In this document: piece by piece, positions 33,634 through 45,125 of the stretch
How the letters are laid out: every line of letters starts with the position of its first letter
Numbering within the stretch: position 1 is the stretch's first letter
DNA from: Limnoperna fortunei
Lineage: Eukaryota; Mollusca; Bivalvia; Mytilida; Modiolidae
Length of the DNA: 64,000 nucleotides
Assembly (NCBI GenBank): GCA_944474755.1
Contig: OX104123.1
Coordinates: 66,705,898-66,769,897, forward strand
Reading direction: 5' to 3'
Program-made: the position numbers and the translations under genes
Notes under the pieces: model-generated
What the model saw: only the letters and a program-made list of their open reading frames with translations
The model's database searches: none
Told to the model about the DNA's origin: nothing

Positions 33634-34126
33634 CACTGGGGAGTACCCGATGTCGGTAACAGCAGTTACCGACATCCCAAGATGGAGGAAGTAAAATTAG
33701 GTCAAATCACTGCCTTCCATTTCTCCATCCTGTGACATCTTTTATTTTAACTAGTAGCGCGGATACCGTCATTGAATAATTTAGAACTAAACTGAAGCGA
33801 TAGTATGTGCGAAAGATCACTTTCTTGTAAGATTTTGATGATTCTTTTTTGGATGATGATGTCGGTAACTGAAAATTTTCAATTTCAAAATCAAAACAAA
33901 AGTTACCGACATCATGACGGAAATAAATTCATGAAAATCAGACAGGAAAGTGATATTTATTACACATTTTCGCTTCAATTTAGCTCTTAACTCTTCAATG
34001 ATGGTATCTTCACCACTAGTTGCTATAAAAGATGTCTGAGAATGAAGATCAGGCAGTGGCTATTATTACCACATAATCCTTGGGATGTCGGTAACTGCAG
34101 TTACCGACATCGGGTACTCCCCAGTG
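33634..34126. mobile_element. 493-bp TIR element, CAC termini, 5-bp target duplication
   Basis: 48-bp TIRs (33634-33681, 34079-34126) start CACTGGGGAGTACCC with one mismatch, flanked by ATTTT at 33629-33633 and 34127-34131. GATGTCGGTAAC and its inverse occur as a pair in each TIR and again in the middle (33858 and 33902), so every copy can form hairpins. Non-coding. Confidence 0.85.
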
Positions 34127-34266
34127 ATTTTGAGAAATCTGATTGGTTAACGTTTGTCGAATATGAGACCATATTACCGACTGGCGACGTTTATATGATG
34201 GCGTGTGACACAGGCGGTTATATGAGCCCATAAGTGTATTACCTGACTTAGCAGTATGATAAATTT

Positions 34267-34370
34267 GTTATATGGGATTTAGACCGGTAATATAACCTGC
34301 GGGTCGTGAAATATAATTACAGACATGTTATAATTATGAGCCTATATTACCCGTCTAAATCCTATATAAC
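34267..34370. mobile_element. Foldback element, ~104 bp
   Basis: GTTATATGGGATTTAGAC at 34267 pairs with GTCTAAATCCTATATAAC ending at 34370, with GGTAATATA/TATATTACC continuing the stem. Confidence 0.65.
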
Positions 34371-35768
34371 TAATATTATTATACATACATTAATACTAGC
34401 TCCTGCAACTTCTTCTGGTGCACCAATAACTTGTCGATCCTAGGATTAAATAAATGAAAATACCAATGGTATGCCATATACTATAATATAGATTGGATTC
34501 TTTGATCAATATATATTTTACACATTTAATTCAATTTTTGTTAAAAAATAGAATTATAGGTATCATTTTAAATATTTGAACAGATTAATATAAAAAACTA
34601 TTCCGTTTTGAAACACTTTTATAAATTTTCACTTCCCTAAAGTATATAGAATATAGTACAAATGTAGTTCCTCCATTAGTGGCCATTCCCTAGGAGTGGT
34701 ACTGACAATAATCTTGCCCTAATGCCCCTGTCTCATATAAGCGTATAAGTCAGCGTGCGCGGAAAGTTTCCGTGTGTTCTATACGCTCAAAATGTCAAAA
34801 TGAATGACTTAAACCCTAGCTGCATGTTCAAAGAAGGTTTAAAGATCGTTTCATTGGCGTTCTCTCTTCTTTATATATAATTATGGGTTCATTTTTCAAA
34901 AACAAAATGGCACACTCCTACCAAAAAATATTGCCAGTTAACCCTCACCCACCAGGAACCTAGCTCTATTGATAACGCTACACCTCGATCTGTTGACCCA
35001 TAATATTCATATTCCTAACCCTAACACAACTCTACAGTTTTTAAAATACTGTACTTACGTAATCACTGACTCCTTCCCTTTGTTGGACTGAACCGGCAGT
35101 ACCAGTACCATGATCATCCTGAAGGCAAAATCAAGTAAAGGTCTAAATATTAAGACTTCTCAATGAAAAATTCAAGAACCATCCTTCAAATTTTGACTCT
35201 GTTGGTCATATGAACATTTTATATATCATATATCTTTTTCCATGATATAAAATGTATACTCAAATTTCGCTTCTTTTACTTCACTTTATTCGTGTTATTT
35301 AGACATGAAGATGTTCCTTGTCGATTCGGTTCAATATCTATCAAATTGACGAATAATGACCAAAAAGTAGTGTTGTTCAATCGGTTTAAAACATGAACCG
35401 ATTATCTATTACTATCGGTCAGCCCCAACCAACCGACTATTAGATATAATCGTTTTGTTTGAAATTGCAATGACTTGATGCTATTTTGGCTTTAAGAAGA
35501 CTAAAGTTGATAGTTTTGCAGGAATATGTGCACGTGCATTTAGTCATTTAGTATGTGTAAAATGATGGTTATTTAGATTTTGCTTTATTCCTTGTTGATC
35601 TAATGCTTTTGCTTTATGTTTTTGCATCAATGTTGACAGTTTTAACTAACTTTTGTTTCATACTTTGGAATATACAATTAATTAAATATAGTTTCATTTT
35701 TATATTTGAGCATTAAGCAGTTCAGTTTCTTTTCTCATGTTTTTGTTCACTGTTGACTCAAGTTTATG

Positions 35769-35920
35769 TAGACTTGCCATAAATCCCTTTGAATTTTTTT
35801 GCTATTAGCGAATTACATCATTTCCTTTACTATCCATCTATGTACACAAGTGGATAGATTAGGAAATGTTGATAATAAGGATGTAACTCTCAAAATTCAA
35901 AGGAACTTGTGGCAAGTCAA
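35769..35920. mobile_element. Foldback MITE with 9-bp target duplication
   Basis: AAGTTTATG flanks at 35760-35768 and 35921-35929. Ends TAGACTTGCC and GGCAAGTCAA are inverted; inner segments CCTTTGAATTTT and AAAATTCAAAGG pair. A 9-bp duplication suggests a Mutator-like source. Confidence 0.72.
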
Positions 35921-36449
35921 AAGTTTATGGTGTATTTGTAACTAATCAGTCGTGAATACACTGTATGCATGGATTAAACTTAACTATTTTTCCTTTAGTA
36001 GCCAGCTGGACTCCTGTGCCTAGAAATCCCGGAGCCTAACAACATTGTTAGGGACCCAACTTTTTCAGCACAAAATTGTCTTTTTACTATGACTCATATG
36101 GTGATGTGTATAATTCTTGATTATAGAACATACATGAATTCAGAAATTATTGTCGTTTTGATATCGCTAATAAATAATATATAGAACAATAGGGTAAATG
36201 GTGTGTTTTATTCTGTCAAAGTGCTTGTATTGTTTCATAAAATTAAGTTAAATTATATAATTTGCAGGATAGCACTAAAAAAATGTAAAAACTTAATCTT
36301 CACTTTTGGGCTCTGTATGTTTGTATTTTTTCATGTTAACATTTTTTCCCCTACTTTTCATCTCAGAATTTTAGAACAGAAAAAATTAGAATTTAGAAAT
36401 AACTGACATAACATGGTGCTTGGGTGCCATCTAGCCCCACCCCAAAACA

Positions 36450-36575
36450 TCTGAATACAAGTCAGATCGGCACTTGGTCAAAACGGCACCTGGTTAAATC
36501 GGCACTTAGTATAGTCAATTCGGCACTCAGTATGGTTAATTCGGTACCTGATATAGTCAATTCGGCACCTATGTT
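36450..36575 (+). repeat. Short degenerate repeats of TCGGCACCT
   Basis: TCGGCACTTGG, CGGCACCTGG, TCGGCACTTAG, TCGGCACTCAG and similar words recur every 20-30 bp with AGTCAAT or GTTAAT between them. Confidence 0.6.
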
Positions 36576-36791
36576 TTTTCTGAATTTATTATAATATGTT
36601 CAGTTATAAACAAAAACGACTGAAAGTGAAAGATAATAATGTTTATTTCATTAAAAATCTAGCACATATAAACGCAACCAGCACAATAAAATCTAAGAAC
36701 TGTTCAAAATGATAAAGTAATATATTAAATGATTTAAAAATCATTTCAATTCATCATATTAAAGTTACAGTTAATGTCAGCATTATGATCG

Positions 36792-36944
36792 TTACTGTGC
36801 AGGAGGTCCGTAAACCGATGCGCATTTCCTTAGTAAATAGCTGGCACTGATGGTGTTGTTCTTATATTGCTGCCACAAACTGAAAATCATTTGCTGAACC
36901 TGACGGTTCTGTTTTCTTTGATGGCGTCTTAATTTTCCCTCTGC
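36792..36944 (-). pseudogene. Unrecognised terminal-exon-like frame
   Basis: On the minus strand, after CTTGTTGCAG, the frame reads GKLRRHQRKQNRQVQQMIFS then LLRKCASVYGPPAQ and stop. Composition looks protein-like (basic, then Gln/Trp-rich). It lies in a ligase intron beside F3-type repeat. I do not recognise it; it could be an alternative terminal exon or a transposon fragment. Confidence 0.3.
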
Positions 36945-36966
36945 AACAAGCCATAGATGAGCAGTT

Positions 36967-37541
36967 TTTGAGATATAAGCTTTCATATGTCCCGACAGGG
37001 TACCCCTCTTAGAACGGCGGCCATTTTGAAATGGCGACCATTTTGAAAAATCCGAACGATGGAATTGTTCCAGATACTCTACAGAACATTTGTGTGAAGT
37101 TTCATAAAAATCGGCCCATTGGTCTTTGACAAGTTAACGTTTGAAAATTCAACAAAATTTAATCATAATTACGTCATTTTTTCAAAATGGCCGCCAAACG
37201 CTTCCAACCGATTTTTATTTTTTTTCATAAACTTGTAGTACTAATTAGCCTCTACTAGCATACCAAGTTTGATCAAATTTGGTTCAGCAGTTTTTGAGAT
37301 ATAAGCTTTCATATGTCGCAACGGGGTATCCCTCTTAGAACGGCGGCCATTTTGAAATGGCGGCCATTTTGAAAAATCCGAACGATAGAATTGTTCCAGA
37401 CACCCTAGAGAACATGTGTGTAAAGTTTCTTCAAAATCCGCCCAGTGGTCTTTGACAAGTTAACGTTTGAAAAAGTTTACAGACGACAGACGACGACGGA
37501 CGCCAAGTGATGACAGTAGCTCACGCAAGGTGAGCTAAAAA
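36967..37541 (+). mobile_element. F3 element, truncated copy
   Basis: Two units of AGTTTTTGAGATATAAGCTT followed by GGCGGCCATTTTGAAATGGC, ending CACGCAAGGTGAGCTAAAAA. The start is missing. Confidence 0.65.
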
Positions 37542-37917
37542 GGAATCTGTAATTCTTAAAGCATAAATAATTTCAATGTTCCCATATTTAAATATTTATC
37601 CCCCTTTTTCAGTGATTGGGAACGAAATTTTTCTAATGGGCCATTTCCCATTATTTTTAAAATATGAATGGGCCATTTTCAATGTTAATGTATCATGGCA
37701 CATGCCCTTCCCGATCACTGCTTTTTACATTGTAATTTTTTGGTGAAAAACATTGCAAAAATCACCTTATTTGTAATAAAATACATCAAATTAAAAATCA
37801 AATTATTATATTATAATACTCTTTTAAAAAGGACTCTGTGATTCTTAAAATGTTGCCAATTATACCCATATTGCGATAGAGTTATCGCTCTTTGTACAGT
37901 ATGATGTCATTGATTGT

Positions 37918-38648
37918 GAACAAGATGCTCCCAGGAGCCTGAATCCCTCACCTGGTACCTAAAGTTTAGAATAAATTGAAATCTGGTCGAAAATGGTCAC
38001 CCATAGAAAATTTTCGATACCGCCATTCAACTCAGGAGGTCTAGTTTACCCTTAACTTTGTAACAAACAATGACAGAAAATATGTAAAAACTGCATTTTA
38101 AGGCTGTGTTCTATTTTTATCAACAGCAGCCATGTTCCTTATCGGATCACAACAAAAAACATGTAAGAACTGAGTAGCTAACATACCAAAAGTCATATAT
38201 ACTAAGTTTGAAGCAAATCGGTTCAGCAGTTTCAGAGAAGAAGATTTTTTTAAAGAAGTGTTCTAAATACATTGAAAATTGGTCGAAAATGGCAGCCATT
38301 TTAAAAATGGCCGCCCGTACAAATTTTTTGATACCCACATTCAACTCGGGAGGTCTGGTTTACCCTTAAAAACACATTCCTTGAACACTTTATAACAAAC
38401 AATGGCAGAAAAATATGCAAAAACTGGGTTTTAAGGGCTATGTTCTATTTTTAGCAACGGCGGCCATGTTTTTTATCGGATCACAAAAAAAAACCACAAA
38501 CTTGGTAGCTAACATGCCAAGTTTGAAGCAAATCGGTTCAGTAGTTTCAGAGAAGAAGATTTTTTAAGAAATGTTAACGACGACGACAGACAACGACGAC
38601 GGACGCCAAGTGATGACAATAGCTCACGGCCAGACCTGTGAGCTAAAA
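37918..38648 (+). mobile_element. F3 element, two internal units
   Basis: Begins AACAAGATGCTCCCAGGAGC and CCTCACCTGG, ends ATAGCTCACGGCC...CTGTGAGCTAAAAA. Two internal units with GGTTCAGNAGTTTCAGAGAA. Confidence 0.72.
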
Positions 38649-39298
38649 ATGGCAAAAATCACATTATTTTCTAAAGAATTATTTTATGAGGTCTCTATTT
38701 TCAGATTCATGTCGAAATTTCCCAAAACTGTTGTACCACATTTGAGACCCAGTATTGATTTCTTTATTCGTTTGTTAGACTTGCTTCAAGTCCCTTCCTT
38801 TTTATTAAACATAAAAATTATGAGACTCAGAGATGCAGATAAGTGCAGGACCTACATTTTTAAGGGCAGAAATTTGATAGGTCCTGCAAAAGAAGTCATT
38901 GTGCTGGACCTATGTCTGGCAAACTTTTGGACAGCTTAGACTGAAAACAGTTGATAGGTCTGCTAAAATTTTTGTAGGTCCTACAAAATTATGCATCTTG
39001 CAGGACCCACTGTCTGACAGGAAAAAAATATTTATCTGCATCTCTGGAGACTGCTTGTACAGCACATTGATAGAGGGGAATCAACTGGATGGTAATCAGA
39101 TTATCTGATAGAGAAATATCATGTATAGTGGAAATAATAAAGTACAAAGGGACTTGGAGCAAGTCTATTCGTTTGACTAATAACCATATTTCCTTGGCCT
39201 ATTTCTCTCCACAACAACGTTTATGAGGGTCATGATGGGGGTTTACAGAATAGCAAATAATGGCTTAAAAATTTAAAGAATAGTGAATGCTTTCCATT

Positions 39299-39443
39299 AT
39301 GCGATACGTACCAGTTGAACCAGACTATTTTTATGTCGTCACCGGTTCGTCTGGTTCGTATGTTGTTGCAAACCACTTGCGCCGAACCGGGTAATGGAAC
39401 ATGAATCTGAGATTCAACTGGTATGCACCGCATAATGGAAAGC
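39299..39443. mobile_element. 145-bp MITE with ~35-bp TIRs
   Basis: GCTTTCCATTATGCG at 39299 and its inverse ending 39443; ACCAGTTGAA pairs with TTCAACTGGT. No clear duplication. Confidence 0.62.
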
Positions 39444-41003
39444 ACCCCAATTTGAAGTTTCGTGAGTATTCTGGCTGTCCAGATAGCATAACCGTATTAT
39501 GGGCGTACAGGAACGACAAAAACAATCAATGTGGACCTTTTAATGTATCCTACCCAGTAATAATTACACGGTAAAAAACTACAATAAAGAAACAAAAACA
39601 ATGCATAAATACCACGAAACGCGAGGGAATACGGAGAAAATTACAGTCAAATTATCACTAGTAATTAAAATAACAACGAAATGTTTATAGAGTTCAATAT
39701 ATATGACGCACGGAAAGTTATCCATCAACCTTGTTTTCATCAATCTCAATGATGTATAGAATATTAATTTAGTGTTCACAGTTCAATTAATTCCATGTTC
39801 TAAATAAATCGTAAGATGTGTACGGTAGCTGTTATTATACATATTTGGTGTATTTGCAGTGTTTACTCACGCTGTCCGTTGTCTTAATTTCAAACAGGAG
39901 ATTTGTTGTTGTCAATTTCTTCTCATCATGACGGAAAAGAATATAGTGTAATAATATACTTATCGATCTGGTATTTAATTGTTGAATTCCGGACAGAAAC
40001 ACAGGTGAAATGAGGATCAGCACAGGTGAATTAATTATCGATCGTGAATTAAAACAAGAATTAGATGTGCCATTATAGTGAGAGTAGCATAATTTACAAA
40101 ACTATGAAAACAAATGTGATTGTTTTGTTGCATTTGCTGTCACTTTCAAAAACATAAAATCTGTCGTTTGTAAGCAGGCATATAACAAACTAAATGACAT
40201 ATCAAAACAAGGCATCGTTGGTCTCAGACCAAAGAAAAATAAATACAGGAAAATAAATACATAAAATTTCCCCATTTTCAGTCACTTTCTATATTTTTTT
40301 TGCTTAGCCTAATTAAAAAACCACAAAAGAGACAGAAGGATTGGTCGAGCACTAAGTCGGAACGTCTAAAAACACTACAGTTTGCTTTAGTTTTGGCTGT
40401 GTATACCTGCGTAATATACCTGGCTGTTACCTGTACCTATCAACTTCCGGTTACATAAAATTTGTGTTGCAGTTCCGATCTAATATAGATCTATAAGCTT
40501 ACGGGTAACGGGGGGGGGGGGGGGGTTTAAGAGGGGGTCAGATCCTGGAATCCTGAACTTAAAAATGCCTAATCCCGACTCCCGAACTTATAAAATGACC
40601 ATCCCGACATCCCGAAATCATAATTTTCAAATCCCGATTGGCGAATCCCAACAAGGCATTTGATCATTTTCCCGAAATCCCGGGCTTAAAAATGGCCAAT
40701 CCCGGCGTCCCGAAAAAGGTCCTACCCCCTCATCTACATACAAGTAGCTCTGGGTCCTTGATGTTTTAGTCTGATGAGTCGTGCGGCCTTCCAAATAAAA
40801 ACAAATCAACAAAAGTGATCTGATCATTTTTCGGTAGGAGCACCAGTTCGGGAAAAGTACGAATATTCGGCGCGGTAGCGAAATCATCGTTTTTTTTTAG
40901 AAAACGCAAAAATCTTGAATGAAAATAAATCTAATTGAGCTTTATTATATACATTTAAGGTATGATATAATACCAAAAGGTAATTATGCAATGAGATGTG
41001 TAC
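39444..41003. other. First ligase intron, partly degenerate repeats
   Basis: Contains a run of 17-18 G at about 40510 and, to 40720, degenerate copies of AATCCCGACATCCCGAA. A donor-like AGC/GTGAGT on the minus strand near 39868 ends a short frame (EIKTTDS), but I could not place a matching acceptor in phase. Confidence 0.35.
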
Positions 41004-41084
41004 CTGTGATTCGATTGTTTGAAGAGCTGGCTGAACAACGTGTTGCAACTGCTCGGCCATGCTGCTGCTAAGGATGATGGGAAG

Positions 41085-41561
41085 ATGGAATTATACCTAT
41101 CTTCAAATGAATTTTACTCATTTGTACCTAGGTATAATTGAATTGAAGATATCTATAATTGAATTGAAGATAGGTATAATTCAATTGAAGATAGGTGTAA
41201 TTGAATTGAAGATATCTTCAAATGAATTGAAGATATCTTCAAATGAATTGGAGATATCTCCAAATGAATTATGGAGATGTTGGAATTAGACCTATCTTCA
41301 AGTGAATTAAAGATATCTTCAATTCAATTGAAGATAGGTACAATTGAATTATACCTAGGTGCAATTAAATTGCACCTAGGTATAATTCATTTGAAGATAG
41401 GTTCAATTGATATGAAGATATCTTTAATTATTTGAAGATAGGTACAATTGAATTGAAGATATATTCAATTAATTGTACCTATCTTCAAATGATTGAAGAT
41501 ATCTTCAATTATTTGAAGATAGGTACAATTAATTGAATATATGTTAATTTGGCGTTCCATA
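41085..41561 (-). repeat. Right TIR and palindromic subterminal array of the giant element
   Basis: Inverse of the left array: 70-bp identical TIR (41492-41561) and about 400 bp of GAAGATATCTTC, GAAGATAGGT and TACCTAGGTA units joined by CAATTGAATT. The register and number of units differ from the left end. The ligase ATG is at 41060, about 25 bp inside. Confidence 0.88.
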
Positions 41562-41991
41562 GTTTTTAATTATGTATTATTTTTAAGATCTTCTTTATAT
41601 TATTGTCTTTCATAGCGATAAATTAAGTCCATTACTGAGTCGTTCTTTAGAGTAGGCAAAAACAAACCCGCTCTTAAGTCAAAGTCTCTATCACTTATGG
41701 TCCATGAGTTAGAAAGGTACAAATTGTACTTCCAATAAATAAGGGGAAATAACTCCTGTAAGAAGTTGTCAAAATCCTTTGCGCTATATGTAACAAATTG
41801 TCCCAATCAACAGCTGACCATTTTGTGCGACATCTTTAAAGGTTTCATAGTTAATCTTCTAACAAGCTTTTTGTGACAGGAACAATTACTATGTAAAGAA
41901 AGTGTTCGGTGTGCCATTATTAACTGTTAAAGCGTAATGTCAAATACATTCATAGTACAAAATGTCTTTGCAACATGCCGCGAAACAAATT

Positions 41992-42418
41992 TATAATGGG
42001 TAAGAACTGGGACCATACTGGGAGGTTTCCCAGTGCAAGACCCACAGAGCAGCGCGTCCCCGGGGGGCGGATATGGGACACCTCTCGTTGGGGGGTTGTC
42101 GGGTCATAATACGGAAAGCCTGACCGCGGACCGTAGTGGGTAACGTGTTTGGAGAGTGCTGCGCTCCTTGCACGATAAAAACCCCTTTTGTAAATTTCGA
42201 AAAAGAGTAGGCTCATTGTAGCCACTACAAAAGTCTAAATTTTCCGCCCCTACCCAAAACTCCATACTTTTCCAGTGGCAGTCAAAATTGTATTCCCTGT
42301 GACCCATCCCACCTCTATTTTCCGTTGATTTATTGTTTGTTAACATGTTCCCGTCCTGAATATAGCTGAAATACTGCTCGCTGGACGTAAAGCAGACATC
42401 CAACCACCAATCAATCAG
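41992..42418 (+). mobile_element. SINE-B, near-complete copy
   Basis: Sense strand from ACTGGGACCATACTGGGAGG to the tail CGTCCTGAATATAGCTGAAA and AATCAATC. No target duplication was identified. Reading frames at 41950-42463 on the minus strand are by-products of this SINE. Confidence 0.85.
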
Positions 42419-44266
42419 TTCTTTAAAAGTGTATTGTACTTTTGATAAATATATGAGCTGCACTAATTATTGACATCATGATAAGTTCTGTATAGATGGG
42501 TTTCCCATGAAGCAATTTGCATCAGCACAACTGTGGAAGTGGAAGTTTGCTGAACAGAAGAATTTTTTCTGGGTTTAATGTAATGTTATTCTATCTATCT
42601 TCTTTGGAAATTTTGTTCAGATAAACATGGCATGTTCACAACAAACTGTTAGGAATATTATGATATGCAAGAACTCAAGTAGATAGGAAAATAGTCCTTA
42701 TATCTGGTGCATTTTTAATTTATTAATGATAAAGGTTGTTTGCTGTTTGATATTGCATTCCATGAATAATAATAAAAAAGAAAAAAAAACTGAATCTAAG
42801 TGTGTTATGGTTTAAAAACATAAGAGAAATAATCCTGGAAATTTATGCAAATAATGAAAAATGTATGTAACTACTGCGAAATTAATTATTTACTTACCCT
42901 TACTTCTCCCTAGTGTCTCTATCTGGGATTGACTTCTCCCTGTTTAGCTGCCAGGGTGAAGTCACTTCTCCCTACTTTTTTAGAGTGGGGTGACCCCTGG
43001 TAACCGATATAAAATTCTAAGGTGTGGAAATTGTCACCTGACCACTGACAATCTTTGATTAATCACGCAAAAATATTTTTTCGATTAACTTCCTGGATAC
43101 GCGTTTTTAACACGAAGTTTGTCGAAAACGTCAAAGTGCTTGATTTCCACAAAACTTGGTTTCCGAGTAGATATAAGGGTCCTAATTACATATCCTGGAT
43201 CACATTTATTTTTCGGTCCACCGTTTTCAAAATGGCTGCCATTGAAATGTGGTTTTCAATATAACTCAAAAACCATAAAAAATTGAAGCAAACAATATAT
43301 CAGAAATATGTTCCTCTCATTGAGATCTACATTTGATATAAACGCTCGAAAACTGTGCGACAAACCGATTGCGAGTTATGGCCCTTATTTGGCTTATAAC
43401 ATTTAAAACGTCGGAGATAATATAGTAAACATGGGTTTTTGTGACGGGGGGATGATTGAAGGCATTGACAATCGCCTGATTTTCGGGTGAAATAGTTTGA
43501 ACCATTTCCATGATCTGAAAACAGAATATAACAAAATCTACACAAGTTGTACATAAAATGTGCTTGCCAAAAAGAATTTCAACATTTGAAAAAGGAATTC
43601 ATTTTCAGCACATCTTTTTGAGAAAACATTTTTGTGAATATTTTGTAAAAGTAATGAATAAATAAAGTTAAGACTAGACAAAAAAAAAAGATCCCAGCAT
43701 GCAACGAAACGAAGGACACAGCAACAAAATGGTAATGTTTTAAGGGTCGTTTCAAAATATACTATCTCACACCCCAGGACGGTACTTTATTTTGGATATG
43801 ACCACCTATAGATTTGAAAATTAAATTTAGCCACCTACTCATAGAAACAATGTTTGCATTTTTTTATAAATTTTTTTTCCAAATCTTATTTTCCAACATC
43901 CTTTAATTAATCTGTATGACAAGTACATATAGAATTGCAAAGTCCAGTAACAAACGTCTCCCCACAAACATAAACATTAAAAGATTTATTACTATCTGGT
44001 TTGAGTAGTCTCCCTTTGCATGGTGACATGAAAACTTGTAGGAGAAAAAAATTATGAATAGAAAACCAAGATAATATTCCTCCATTATATATTCATCCTA
44101 TTGAAGACCTAACATAATTCAATTCTAGGTTTGGTGGACCATCACTGTTAGCAAGATTCATTTATATACGTTCCCCTACATAAAAATTATAAATTTCCGT
44201 TTCAGACCAGCCCCAAGTATATATATATATATATAGATATATATATGCACATGAAAATATATTTAC
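42419..44266. other. AT-rich sequence, no firm gene
   Basis: Repeats of CTTCTCCCT occur at 42904-42980. A minus-strand frame from about 43513 (EMVQTISPENQAIVNAFN) follows a good acceptor, CTGTTTTCAG, and may be an exon linked to that at 44267-44500, but it runs into repeat sequence without a clear donor. Confidence 0.35.
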
Positions 44267-44500
44267 CACAGTTGTAGGCTTAAGCTCAACCCCATATTCC
44301 TCTGACACTTGTGCATACATTATTTTGTATACGTGACCTTCTGCCACTTTGTCGATGCTCGATTTAAGAAATGACGACAACTTTATTATTGTGTTTGTTT
44401 TTAGGTAAAAAACCTTCATCTGAAACTTTTTGGTCCTTCCTGACCGGGTTACTATATTTCTGAACCCAGAAGGTTCAAGTATTCGAACTATTACTGCGTC
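44267..44500 (-). CDS. Lone OB-fold-like exon
   Basis: A 234-nt phase-0 exon between CTTTCAG/GACGCA and GTG/GTAAAT. It reads DAVIVRILEPSGFRNIVTR, SGRTKKFQMKVF, KLSSFLKSSIDKVAEGHVYK and YGVELKPTTV. The spacing (RSG, strand, KVAEGHVYK, then PTTV) is like RPA-type OB folds, which bind single-stranded DNA; these occur in host RPA-like genes and in transposons such as Helitrons. Neighbouring exons are not secure. A possible first exon lies at 48253-48347 but does not join it in phase. Confidence 0.45.
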
Positions 44501-44934
44501 CTGAAAGAAAGAATAAAGCATTCAGTTTCCATATATAAAGGAAATGAAACAAGAAAGAATTGAATTGCTCCAATCTGAAATACTGTGCAAGTACTTTTCT
44601 TGATGGGCATCAAATTTCGTTGTAGTGAAAAGTTACAATGTTTCATTTGTTCATAAATCATGTAAAAAATTCAAAGAAATGAATTAGCGATCAAACAAAT
44701 CATCAGAATTCATTTACGATTTTAATTAACTTTAACTTGCAAAGCAGATTACAATTATGTCATGTTTTGCTTTTTTCGTTATGAAAATACATATTTTAAA
44801 AACACAAAAATGAAACACAATTATTCAGTATTAAATAATATCTAAATATCAGCTTTAACAATGCATCTAATCATACAATTCAGCATTGTATTTATTGCAA
44901 TTAAATAATTTGTCCGTTATAATTTGATTTTTGT

Positions 44935-45125
44935 TTAATGCCAATTTCAACTATTTTTCCGCTATATCTGGTCGTCCAGTTTTGTTATAAGGACCTGGAT
45001 TACCCAGAGCCCCGACCTTTGATATGAAAACTGACAATCCTTGTCAATTAAAATTGGAGTTGAGTTCACCGTACAGGCAGTGAAACTCGAATTCTAACCA
45101 GTTTTGACAGACCACGTGATCAATA
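44935..45125 (-). mobile_element. tRNA-type SINE (family C), divergent
   Basis: Plus-strand reading TAATGCCAATTTCAACTATT, GTCGTCCAGTTTTGTTAT, AAACTGACAATCCTTGTC and GTTTTGACAGACCACGTGAT aligns with 55167-55424. Confidence 0.65.

Larger units (their letters stand above)
19559..41060 (-). pseudogene. UBX-like/HECT E3 ubiquitin ligase gene, at least 14 exons, two frameshifts
   Basis: Proposed exons on the minus strand: 41004-41060 (ATG), 35059-35118, 34389-34439, 31627-31709, 29261-29386, 27858-28016, 26665-27141, 25971-26057, 24953-25074, 24024-24307, 23243-23422, 22752-22924, 20683-20903 and 19559-19809 (stop). All have AG/GT borders and matching phases except two: 31627-31709 is one base short, and 23243-23422 carries one extra T (or lacks two). 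Total about 777 residues. Order: short acidic/Gln N-terminus, UBX-like ubiquitin fold, GGSSNQA repeats, Ser/Asp-rich linker, HECT domain with catalytic Cys in ANTCSNEL (codon 19658-19660). HECT ligases load ubiquitin on this Cys and pass it to substrates. Further exons between 35118 and 41004 may be missed. It is the right-hand gene of the giant element. Confidence 0.78.
8196..41561. mobile_element. Putative giant TIR transposon (~33.4 kb) with integrase and HECT ligase
   Basis: The two ends are 70-bp perfect inverted copies (8196-8265 and 41492-41561), starting TATGGAACGCCAAATTAACA. Each is followed inward by a palindromic subterminal array. A DDE integrase gene starts 30-40 bp inside the left array and an HECT ligase gene about 25 bp inside the right array, both transcribed inward. 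The bases TA flank both ends (TA-TGGAACG and CGTTCCA-TA), so a TA duplication is possible, but it cannot be told from the repeat itself and the outer flanks otherwise differ. Nested younger elements fill the introns. I know of no described element with this gene pair; that novelty is inference. An alternative is a coincidental inverted pair of a smaller element flanking host genes, but splice phase ties the integrase first exon to the left end. Confidence 0.7.

Noticed and set aside
39835..40023. Second coding exon of the ligase (minus strand)
   Set aside because: A donor is present, but every acceptor in phase with exon 1 leads to a stop.
41600..41806. 68-residue minus-strand ORF just outside the giant element
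   Set aside because: Contains a segment resembling bivalve non-coding repeats (GGAGTTATTTCCCCTTA) and no splice or start support.
41950..42463. Several minus-strand ORFs near 42 kb
   Set aside because: They fall inside the SINE-B copy; the same frames recur at 46450-46812 for the same reason.
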